Assembly: GCA_024449915.1 (NCBI GenBank)
Contig: JAMZAV010000025.1
Location: 436,001 to 500,000, forward strand
DNA: 64,000 bases
Source: Sweltsa coloradensis
Taxonomy: Eukaryota > Arthropoda > Insecta > Plecoptera > Chloroperlidae
Reading direction: 5' to 3'
The notes below the pieces were generated by a model that saw only the letters and a list, made by a program, of their open reading frames with translations, was not told the origin of the DNA and searched no databases. The position numbers were made by a program, and so were the translations under genes. Positions 54,546 through 64,000 of this stretch are shown piece by piece (the stretch's first letter is position 1; the number at the start of each line of letters is the position of its first letter).

Positions 54546-54670
54546 ATAATAAATTATAATTATAATTAATAATAATAATAAAATAATAATAATATTAATA
54601 ATAATAATTAACAATTGCATTGGAAAAATATATATTTATTAACAATATTAAATAAAATACAATAAATATT
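54541..54670. repeat. AT-rich (AAT)n low-complexity block
   Basis: AATAATAAT and AATTATAATT runs. Confidence 0.9.
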
Positions 54671-55195
54671 AACGAATAACATGAAAAACAAGCAAAAAAT
54701 GGGCAAAAAACACAAAAAATGCGCCAAAAAAGCGCTTTTTATACTACCTAAGTCTTTTTTGCACTTCAGAGCTACCAAGTTTAGCATCGAAACTTTTCAC
54801 TTAAACAGAGTGTTCTCCCCAATGCAGAGACAGGACTGATGATGAAACTCGAAGAGGTCCCACTTCCCAAACATTTAGTTGTGATTAAACGTACGAAGGT
54901 TCAATCACAACTAAGATGATCAGAAAATGGCAACCTCTCGTGAGATTCCATATCAGCCCCGTCAGTGCAATGGAAATAACACACTGTTTGAGTGTAGCAA
55001 AACGAGCAAAAGAGTGAAAATAGCCAACACCACTATGCAGGACGATGCAGCTGTGAGAACAAATACACTAGGTCATCTCCTGGGGTTAAGTGGCCATCAT
55101 TGCTCCTAGTTTTATTTAGTGTTGAAAACCCTCAAATACTTCCTGTGCTTGTAAAATAAACCATACACTTCCTCAATTCTTTGGAAACTTCTTTC
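54671..55195. other. No gene seen
   Basis: Only short frames; no recognisable element. Confidence 0.5.
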
Positions 55196-55345
55196 ATTTA
55201 TTTCATGTCTATCCCATTCAGATATACGAATTGATTTACAAATTAAACTAGGATTGCATTTAGATTAAATAAATAAATTTGTATTTTGAGTCTACCCACT
55301 CCACACTCAGTCACAGAACTGATTTTCAGTGGGGAGGATTAAGAA
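55196..55345 (-). mobile_element. Retroposon tails, minus strand
   Basis: TCTATCCCATTCAGATATACG resembles the LINE 3' end at 8576. AAATAAATAAATT then GAGTCTAC and CTGATTTTCAGTGGGG are the reverse complement of the SINE family 2 tail. The two 3' ends lie side by side. Confidence 0.5.
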
Positions 55346-55748
55346 GTTACTAATTGCACGCAACAACACTGCGTTACATTAAATTCAATTTGCTTCACCC
55401 CACGTGCATTCTATAAAAGTGATGTTAACAAGTAACTGAGACCACAGCTAACAAAACTTCCAAGATTTAAAATAAAATAAATTCAGAATGGTTTTCACAA
55501 AGGTTCTACCAATATTTAAAATAAAATATATTCACAATGGTTTTCACAAAGGTTCTAAAGCTAAATTTAAAGAACCCAAGCCAAAGAGATTTCTACCGAC
55601 TATTGCAGACTGGCGCCCCCCCCCCCCCCCCCCCCCAAGTTGAAAATAATAGCCTAGTATCTGCCCCTGATCTCCCCCTCCCCCCAGGGTCAAACAAGCA
55701 CAGAAAAGTGTTTAAGGGTTGCCAATGAGCTCAATTATTGCTCGTATT

Positions 55749-56031
55749 TAAAGCGACAGACCCCTGCCAACATTATGTTATGTGGTTTTGAGAGAACTAT
55801 AGCCTGCATGAAAAAAGATTTTAATGTTATGGTAAGCAAGTTTTTAGTTAGTCATTTAATTAATTAAACGCATAATCAAAATAAAAACTGTACCGTTTAT
55901 TATATTTGAATATTTTTTCTTGCATTATATAATTCTTACAAAACCCACATTACTGTTGCAATCAGTTTTTAGATATTTTCCACCGTTGTTGAGATATCAC
56001 TAAAAACTGTAACTGCAGGGGTCTACCACCC
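55749..56031. mobile_element. Possible TTAA MITE, about 280 bp
   Basis: AGACCCCTGC (left) and GCAGGGGTCT (right) are inverted. The left flank is TTAA; the right is CTAA, so one side would be mutated. Confidence 0.45.
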
Positions 56032-57043
56032 TAAGAAGCCTGGTTCTTCTGAGTCGCAATGTATAAGTTCTCGCAACTGTCGGCCAAAACAATAGGTCTG
56101 TTCATTTCTAAAACGTAAGTTGTAAAGCAAACAAGGTTCTCCATAATTTGGTTGATGGCTACAACAATATGGCTTACAGATAATTAAATTTATTGAATTG
56201 TTGCATAGCAATACAGTACAGATCATTCTTTAAAGCAGTGTCCGTAAGCGATGTATAATATTTGAAACATTAATTGATGTATACATTTTACCATTTCATT
56301 GATTTGTCGTTTTAAAAGAGTAAGCTACGTTATTTTTTAATTAGTAAGGAACATTAAGATTACCAAACATTAAAATTAATGTGATAAGTTTAGACTTTAG
56401 CCAAAAGGAGAGTAAAAGGGGGCTCAACTCTATCACTGAGTCTACTTTAAATTTCAATTAAGCCCAAAAATAAAAGGTCATGCTTCTGTATTAATTCATG
56501 ACCATCTTCTTCTGAAATGCCCACATTTGGCCAACTATGCCATCATGGCCGGTCTTGGGTCAAGCGGTAAAGAATGTTTTTAGTTGTCACAGCAAATTCT
56601 AAAAAGAATATGTTCTCTGCACTAGGTTCCGTGCTGAATTCATTATCGGAACCTCCAAATATATTTTAGAGTTTATTTAACGTTTATCCTATTCAGTTAC
56701 AAAAACTGCACAACACTGCTTTGAAAGAATGCGCACTCTTTTCAAATTAAAATCTTAATCTTAAAATCGGTTTGTTTTTTGGCAAAACAGGGAAATAACC
56801 TTCAACAGATGTTGGTGTGTAAACTATTATCACAACAATGCTTAAGTCCAGGTCAGTAAATAAATCAAACAAAATGTGTACATAGAGCCGACCCAATCAG
56901 ATGCAAGCTACTGATTTTCAGTGTGGACATAATTACTATGTATGATTTCTTATGTGCTTCATTGTTGGCTCCAAAGTAACCTTTTACGTACTTATGTACC
57001 CAAATATTATTATGCATGGTTAGAAGTCTTAACTAAGTTAAAA

Positions 57044-57112
57044 CTTGCTGGAACCAGGATTTGAACCTGGGACCTTCTGCATTGTAAAGTGGGAGAAGCC
57101 CAATGGACCAAG
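57044..57112 (-). repeat. SINE family 2 head, minus strand
   Basis: On the minus strand: TGGTCCATTGGGCTTCTCCC, ATGCAGAAGGTCCCAGGTTC, AAATCCTGG, matching the family 2 tRNA-like part. Confidence 0.55.
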
Positions 57113-58587
57113 AAGCATTCAGGCACAAAAGCAAGCATGAACCTACGAGTATATATATATGTACTTTGTAAATTGACCTTTTAACTAGTGATTCAAAGTG
57201 ACAATCATGATTTTAATATCATGTCAGCAACATTAAAATTTTAAAAAATCACCTTTGTTTGATATCTCTATATTTGATTTGATGTACTTTGTCTTTTGAA
57301 ATTATTATACTTGATTAAGAAGTTACTAATTGCAAGCAACATTATTGCAACGCAAATTGCTACTCAAGTCCACTCTACTCTATGTGCCTAATAATCAGAT
57401 TTGCCAAAAACAAAACCAGTTTCAAGTAGAAGACCTGAAAAACACTGACTACCATAAAATAGGGCCTTCTGTACAAAATATATTATATACAAAAGGCCCT
57501 ATCGGTACCTACACTGAGTTTATTGTTGAAGCCAAATTGAACAGACCTATTGTTGATTGCAAGTATGCCAGTCGTCCATATGATACATAATCAAGAGAGC
57601 TGCCTTAGAGAACAACGCATACAACCAGGGCCACTTGCAATATTCATGGAGTCTGTAAATATACAATCATTGTAACCAGAAAGTGTTTGAAAGCCAGACT
57701 GTGATTTGCAATTGACCATGATTAGGGATAACTATACCACCACCTTAGAATAACTATGCGAGAGATTTAAAACTAGTATTGACATAAACAGCAATCATCT
57801 ATGGTAATTAAAGATTTTACTTGTGACTTGTGTTTTCCAACTTGGTATAATTTTTTTTTTTTTTTAATACATATATGTATCATATAGGCCTACAGTATTT
57901 TGTAAAATGCAATGCTATAAACGAAATACAGTAGTCTCCCTTCAATTTGAACCCCAAGGGACCCAAATCCCAGTTTTTATTAATAGAGATAAATGACATT
58001 AGATCCTAGCCCTGTACAAAAGCTTCTGTAGGGACTTCCAACACCACTTTGAATTGACCGAGTTTCAATTATTTAGGGTTAACTGAACACCTTCGTGAGG
58101 ATTTGGCAAAAAAAACATACATCACGACAAGGAATACCTAAAGGACTGTTATTCGGTTAGCATACCTATTTCTATTTGTGAAACGAAATTGCTAAAAGTT
58201 TTCTAAAATTGAGTTTAATCGATGGCATTGTCAACAACGAACATGTAAATAAAAAGTAATGAAGATTTTGATAAGAAGGTAATCCAAATTCAAAAGTCAT
58301 GATAGACCCATTGCTATTGGGACTGCCTATCTAGTCCTAATATTGACATGTGTACCTGCGTGTACTAAACCTGAATTCTACTGAGGAAAAATAAAGTTTT
58401 ACGTTTACTACTGTATTTCTTGCGCTTACGGCATGTGACGTCATAGCTTGGGTCACCACATTGTTGTAATTTAACGCACTCGACAATTTGTGTTATACAA
58501 TTTTTCTTTACTAATATTTTTTTAAATAGTATATCCAAACGATGCACAATGTTTGAGATATTAATTAACCTGAATACAAATGTTTAT
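57113..58587. other. No gene seen; small hairpin at 57462-57503
   Basis: ATAGGGCCTTCTGTA and TACAAAAGGCCCTAT form a short hairpin. Otherwise AT-rich without features. Confidence 0.5.
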
Positions 58588-59336
58588 AGACACTAGTAGT
58601 GGTGACGTCACGCAACTGGTTGCCCTTAGCAATGAGCAAAATTGACTCCAAACAAACTTTGGTGCCAGCAGTAACCTATTAGCTATTACCCCCAAAAAAT
58701 GTACCACATAATGATACACATAATACTACTAACAAATGACAGTTAAAAAAATTATATCTTATAAATTGTGATTTTACAAAAAAAAAAAAAAACATTTTTT
58801 TTTGATCATGAAATTTGCAAAAATTGGCGTTTTGGAAAATTTCTTAAATCGGCTTTAACTTGCTTCTTTTTTGTTCCACATCGATACTAGAACATCATAC
58901 CAATCTAAAATTGCCCTTTGTTACATCGTGCCTTGAAACTGTGCACAAATGTACACTCAAACATGCAAAAATATGCATTCCAAAATCACACCCCTTCTTG
59001 ATAATCAGCATATTTTGACCGAACCACTTGCCCAAATTACAAAACAAAATATAGAGGATTTACAGAAAAGGCTGTCGAGTTCATTAATAATGGCCAGTAT
59101 TTTTTCGGATCAAAATCCTCCAAGGTCACGGGGCATAAAGATCGTCCCCGTGTTATTTCTAAAGGGAGATTTTTGCCGATGGGACCTAGCTAAAAAAATA
59201 CTAAGTTCAACATTTTTTTCCCGGGTCAAGGTGGACAAAATATTTTTTCTGTTGATTTCTAAATTTGTAACTAGTTAGCCTGAATGAAATATTTTTTTTG
59301 AGTTTAGCGGGTAAATAAATACCCCTTTAAAACATA

Positions 59337-60978
59337 CCGTATTTACACTCATGTAAGACGCACGTTTTTCCAAATTTGATCCCCTCAAAAACCGTCTGCG
59401 GCTTATCTCCGTGCGTGAAAATAATCATCAATTTTACGTCAATATGCGTATATTTGAACAGCGCGCGCTTCGAAAAGTTGCTACGTGGGCTCCGCCATAC
59501 TCTAGGCCATACCGCAGCATTGTCCGCACATCATTGTGTCTCTCGGGTTCGATACAATGTCACTGGCTACTAGAAGTACTTTACAGGACGATATATGCGC
59601 GGTATTTGACGCAAAGCCTAGCGATGTGCACACACTCGGTACCCCTCCGAATCACAGGCGACCGGTCTCTCCCTCGCTTTTGTCTCGCCTTCAGTAACTC
59701 GCTGGCAGTCAAGGAGGTAAGGCTGTCATGTAGGTGGGTGGACTTTCCGCGCTCACTCGTAATTGTCACGTTGCCTAACGCACTGCATATAAACTTCAAA
59801 TTACTTAGCCAGAGTTACACAAAAATAAAACAATGAACAGGCCACTTTTTTGGCTGACAAAAGATTAGAAGCCGCCTTCCTGGAAGACATCCCTGCAGAC
59901 CACTCTTTTAACTGATCGCGCTTGGTTGCAAGAGGGGGAAGAGAAATACATTGCGGCAAACCATTAAAATGATAAAACTACACATTGTATTGCCTCTGTT
60001 TGAATTTGCTAACACATTATTCTTCACTATTTTATGCATCTATTCCAGGGCTGCCACTATTTTTTCAAATCCTGTTGGAGGACGTTAAATATCCGCAAAT
60101 ATCCGTGAGAAGTCTAAAAACGGAAATTTCATTGATCAAACTATGAAAATGGCTAAATGTGATGTTTATATTTGTTACCATCATAACCTAAAAGTTGTCA
60201 AGGGCCTAGGCCTATGCACAGACGAGAATAAATGAGCCAGAAACACCCGTGGTTGCTTTAATTAAGATTGCATAATAATGTAAAATGTTATTTATTTACA
60301 GATCCATTTTAAACATAAAAATCATATTTTCTGACCTGGTTAATAAATTCTAGGCCTAGGGCCTGGGCCTTATGAATGTTGCATCACAATTTTGACCTAG
60401 GCCTAGCCTAGGCCCATGTGTTGTGTTCTAAATTAACATTGCAGAACTAGTAAATAACATTTTAATCATATTCTAATTCCATTTTTCACGTTTAAGATCA
60501 CATAATCCAAACTTTATAAACAAAAACAAAAGAAAACAATTTTGTAGGTTGCAATCTCCATTGTTTGTTCTTGGCTGTTCAATTTAACTTTCATCCTCCC
60601 AAAAAGCAACAGCTTGGCTGTTTCTCCATAAAAGCAGTTCCTACTACGTTTGGGACACGGCTCCGCCTCCTATCAATTCAATTCGAATCGATTATCGCCC
60701 CGCCTTCAATGTTTACAATCGAAATTAGCCCGCGCAGATTCAAATATACGAAAATAAGCATAGAAAACGTAATTAACAAAATATCCGTAAATAGACTAAA
60801 AATCCGTTTATCCGTTTTGCACCTTTAATATTCGTAAAAACGGATAAAATCCGTTAAAACGGCAGCCCTGATCTATTCCAACAGTTTGGGCTGCGGCTTA
60901 TATGCGTTGACAAAGAGTATTTCAAAAATGGCACCTTGAAAACTAGGGTGCGGCTTATTTACGTGTAAATAAATACGG
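59337..60978. mobile_element. TA-flanked TIR element (pogo/Tc1-mariner-like target)
   Basis: CCGTATTTACAC...GACGCAC on the left and GTGCGGCTTATTTACGTG...AAATACGG on the right, flanked by TA on each side. About 810 bp after removing the nested element. Confidence 0.75.
60046..60870. mobile_element. hAT-like element nested in the TA element, 825 bp
   Basis: The ends CAGGGCTGCC and GGCAGCCCTG are flanked by perfect 8-bp duplications ATCTATTC (60038-60045 and 60871-60878). Subterminal ATCCG/CGGAT words cluster near both ends. No transposase frame. Confidence 0.95.
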
Positions 60979-61205
60979 TACTCTAATCTTGAAACAAAAA
61001 TGTCAAGCCTTTGTATAATATTGACCTACAATTTGATTATAAAAACACTAAGTCTTAAAGTTTAAATATGTCTTTGAGAGACTTTGCTGAAAATCCCAAC
61101 CATTGGTTTCTTATGGGAATGAAATCGTGTTTGGGGTCCAAACTGGCTGTTGCTATGCGTGGCCGTGGGCGGCCTTGATGGAATGACGTCACACTAATAG
61201 TGTCT

Positions 61206-62040
61206 ATTATTGTATAAAAGTCTTGTATATAAGTTGGATAAACAGCAAAACAAAACTACATGGTTGTTTGTATATATTAAATAGTTAAATTTCATTGCCA
61301 GTCCCATTGGACATTGAATACAATACAATACTGGTTGGTTGGAATACGTACTTATTGTTCGATTGATAATACAAAACTATGACGTGGTGACTTAAACGTT
61401 GTAGACTTAGAGAAAATAAGTTGACCTTACTAGGAAAGTATTGAGTTTTTACTTTTTAGTTATAAAGTGAGTGCAACACGTTTTGAGAAAATTTCTCAGT
61501 AGGCCTAGATCTATGATTAGGTATTGATTTTAAAGTTTGATTGAGCGCCATAATATGGAAAATATATTACGTACGGGACTAACATCTCAATGTTAGTACG
61601 AGATTGTTAGATCTCAACTAAAATCTTTTAAAGATACTGTACAGTTAGGCCCTACACAGTACTCACACATGATGCTGTTTATGTAATCAAGTTTCAGGCA
61701 CAAAGGATTGTGCACATCACTCACAAGTTCATGGATGGATTACTAAATAAAGCAGCCAACATTTGATCTTTTCACTTGTTCAGTTGTTCAGCAAGTGCCA
61801 TAGTTGATGAAATGAAAACATTGTACAATATTAAGTCAGCCATTCTACCCACTTGGGCAGTTCTTTCAACACTTTCAAAACCAGAGTTAACGCTGGTGAA
61901 TTGTTTTAATTATATTGCTTTATCCAACGTGTAACAATAAAAAATGTGAAGAATCAAGCAATTCACTTGACTGTAGTCACAAAGAAGACTGAAGTTGTGA
62001 TTGTAAATGGAGATAAACTATGGTATTGTCATTATTTTGT
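61206..62040. other. No gene seen
   Basis: AT-rich upstream flank of the TATA site; no coding signal. Confidence 0.5.
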
Positions 62041-62047
62041 GATCCAT

Positions 62048-62205
62048 CCAATAGCGGGGATATAAAAGGCTGTGGGTGACACCGAGAAAACAACATGGAA
62101 CAAAGACGAGCAATCGAGTACCACCAGCCCTCTAGTCTGGTAGTTGATTCTACAGTTGCTCCACGACAAGCTGTGTGTGGATGTGTTGTGTACCTACTGC
62201 ATTAA
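62048..62205 (+). promoter_or_regulatory. CCAAT/TATA promoter-like site with short ORF
   Basis: CCAAT (62048-62052) and TATAAAAG (62061-62068) precede an ATG in ACAACATGG context (62095) opening 36 codons (MEQRRAIEYHQPSS...) to TAA at 62205. The start site expected 30 bp after TATA is about 62091, nearly at the ATG, so this ATG may not be the real start. No later exon was found. Confidence 0.35.
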
Positions 62206-63160
62206 TAAGTATGGTATGCACAAGGACAGAGATAGTTAGAAATATAATCATAGGCCTAAATAAGAAACTAGTATGTAGGAGAACAGGTAATTTGATTATT
62301 AAGAACAATAGTTCAATATATTATCTAAGAACAGTGTTTGGTTCAAATAATGTCCTTTTAATAGAAAACTTTAATGAATAACTCAAAAACTCTAAAAGTG
62401 GCTCCATCATAACTGACCTTATTTCAGATCTGCCCACAATTCACATATGTTATTCCTGAAAGTGTGCTTTTTAATAATTGCCATAGAAGAAAGTATGTTC
62501 CCGAATTAAATTTTGAGGAATCATCATTTTAATGAGATGGAATTTCCTATCTTCTAACATGGTAGGTGAGCAAAAAACCACACTTTCGTTCACTAAATAT
62601 GTCGTAGAACATCCAAAATATACAACACATTATTTAAAAATGGCTTAAAATTTTTGTTATTCCATCTTCTAAACAACAAGCTTTTGAAACAATCACCTTC
62701 CCGAATTAATTCTCGCGATATTGTAGATCAAAGTTACTGCATACTTTAAAAGAAGTCGAAGCGCCTGAAAAACTTGGCAACGCTGCGTGACGTCACACAC
62801 TGTGACGTAGCGCCGAGCAAAGGCGCCGAGGCTGGGAGGTAGGCCTACAGCAGTATGTTCGCCTAGCCACCGCGAGAGATGACACGGGAGGAAAATGCTC
62901 ACGGAGCAATCCGAGAACAACATTGACCGGCATGAAAATATAATACCTACACGCACTGGTCGTTTTATATTATTGTTATATTTTTACGAGAAAATAGACC
63001 GCGAAATTGAGATTGTTGAGAATTGACTTTATAGCCTAGCCCTAACCAAACGTTGAGGGAAGAATGCCTTCGTGTTTGAGTAATTTCCAATGAAAAGTTA
63101 TAAAAATCATACCCGTCATAGATAACAAGTGAACAATAATGATGGGATGAGTAAAAAAAA
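62206..63160. other. No gene seen; GC-richer block 62760-62940
   Basis: The block holds a CRE (62788-62795) and repeated GTGACG words, possibly a decayed MITE. Confidence 0.4.
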
Positions 63161-63163
63161 GTA

Positions 63164-63250
63164 AAAAAGTTTTCCCAATCGGGACTCGAACCGGCGACCT
63201 TTCGTGTGGAAGGCGAGTACTCTAACCTTTGGGCCAGCAGCACTTACAGT
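63164..63250 (-). repeat. tRNA-like/SINE head, minus strand
   Basis: The minus strand reads CTGGCCCAAAGGTTAGAGTA, CGCCTTCCACACG (loop like a Gly TCC anticodon arm) and GGTCGCCGGTTCGAGTCCCG. The anticodon stem is mismatched and the acceptor stem absent, so probably a SINE. Confidence 0.5.
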
Positions 63251-63429
63251 GTCGGGCTGGTCCAGAGGGATACTTTCGCAGCCCAGAAGATATACACGCG
63301 GACTTAAAACGAGCATAAAAGTTTTGTGATGGCAATTAGGAGACTTTTAATACTTTTAAAGCCTACTGCCAATATTTCTTGAATGAAATTGACGTCTGTA
63401 CATAGCATGTGTTCGCAATTACTGTTTAC

Positions 63430-63730
63430 TTTGGTATGAAACACTTTCGAGGCGGCAGTTCTCTCGACGCATCCACTCGGTCTCCTGAAGCGTTATCTGT
63501 ACCGGGCGCGACGTATGCGTACTTTTCACAGCTATTATTCTATAGTGTTTAACGTTTTTAACGATAAGGATTTCGGATGTGCTCTTATCGATTATATCCT
63601 AAAACTAGCGCGGCGTACTACAACTAGGTGGAAAGTTCGACTAACCTAACGAAAGTACACAGAGAACTTTGGAGAAAATAGGCTGCGTACGTCGCGACCG
63701 GTACGAATAGCGCTTTCCTGAATGGGAAGG
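63430..63730. other. CpG-rich segment, no gene assigned
   Basis: Many CpGs (GGGCGCGACG, GCGCGGCG, GTACGTCGCGACCGG) in an AT-rich region, as at promoters or CpG-rich repeats. No frame or splice pattern to choose between them. Confidence 0.35.
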
Positions 63731-64000
63731 CAACCCGTGCCATGTTGCCGAGCCAAATACCAGGTTGACCAAACTCTCGAGAAGAAGTTTCCAACTATTA
63801 CATATCGTATATTTATTGTTTGTAATTACATGAAAGCCTATCATATTGTATTATTAATGTTTAACGAACACAACATTATTTCGTCCTTAGGCCCACTAGC
63901 CTAATTTAGTGATTAACGTGTTACTTTGATGAAACGTTTCGATTTCCGAGGTTGGCAATTGCAATGGCAATACTTGACTAGTCAGTTAGCAACTGTACCA

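Larger units (their letters stand above)
58588..61205. mobile_element. Outer TIR element of a three-level nest
   Basis: Imperfect inverted ends of about 75 bp: AGACACTAGTAGTGGTGACG on the left, CGTCACACTAATAGTGTCT on the right, each with a CRE palindrome and a later TTGGA/GACTCCAAAC block. It contains 59337-60978, which contains 60046-60870. No target duplication could be assigned. Confidence 0.7.

Noticed and set aside
59411..59836. 141-codon frame
   Set aside because: Lies inside the TA-flanked transposon, has no transposase motif and overlaps an opposite-strand frame of similar quality.
62693..63243. Minus-strand frames of 87 and 92 codons
   Set aside because: They cross a CpG-rich block and a tRNA-like SINE head; no conserved features.
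63164..63250. Functional tRNA-Gly
   Set aside because: A/B boxes and an anticodon-like loop are present, but the anticodon stem is mismatched and no acceptor stem pairs; a SINE head is more likely.

Overview
The window is nuclear DNA from an animal with a large, repeat-dense, AT-rich genome. Spliced genes have GT-AG introns, including a 14.9 kb intron. tRNA-derived SINEs, 5'-truncated LINEs and many kinds of DNA transposon relic fill the rest. The CCP (sushi) plus von Willebrand A (vWA) architecture and the excess of the palindrome TAGGCCTA fit a marine invertebrate, but the phylum cannot be fixed from the sequence. No bacterial operon, CRISPR array, rRNA or clearly functional tRNA was seen.

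One protein-coding gene can be assembled with good support. It has seven exons on the + strand (5645-24469) with matching splice phases. They encode a predicted 308-residue secreted or type II membrane protein: a hydrophobic signal/anchor segment, one cysteine-rich CCP-like module and one vWA domain with a complete MIDAS metal site. A second multi-exon + strand transcription unit (about 30.9-35.5 kb) starts at a CRE/CCAAT promoter-like segment. Its splice phases allow a 152-residue orphan reading frame, but its coding status is uncertain.

Layout: 0.2-5.3 kb, SINEs, a 480-bp palindrome and a stack of nested Helitron-like and TTAA elements. 5.6-24.5 kb, the CCP-vWA gene, whose first intron holds hAT elements, a 3.8 kb TIR element with internal tandem arrays, a 5.8 kb TIR composite containing a Mutator-like insertion, and a decayed transposon reading frame. 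25-30.7 kb, a hAT element, SINEs and apparently empty DNA. 30.7-35.5 kb, the candidate gene, with a 200-bp tandem array and nested DNA transposons in its first intron. 35.7-47 kb, a hairpin, minus-strand LINE relics, Helitron-like copies and SINEs. 48-53.5 kb, a piggyBac-like element, a foldback, five tandem tRNA-like units and a Helitron-like copy split by an element with an 8-bp duplication. 54-64 kb, small repeats, a three-deep transposon nest (58.6-61.2 kb), a CCAAT/TATA promoter-like site and CpG-rich DNA.

The two genes show no evident functional link. Most of the information here is transposon history: empty/filled site comparisons and target-site duplications inside the window date insertions relative to one another. 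All domain and family names rest on motifs read by eye; no database search was possible.
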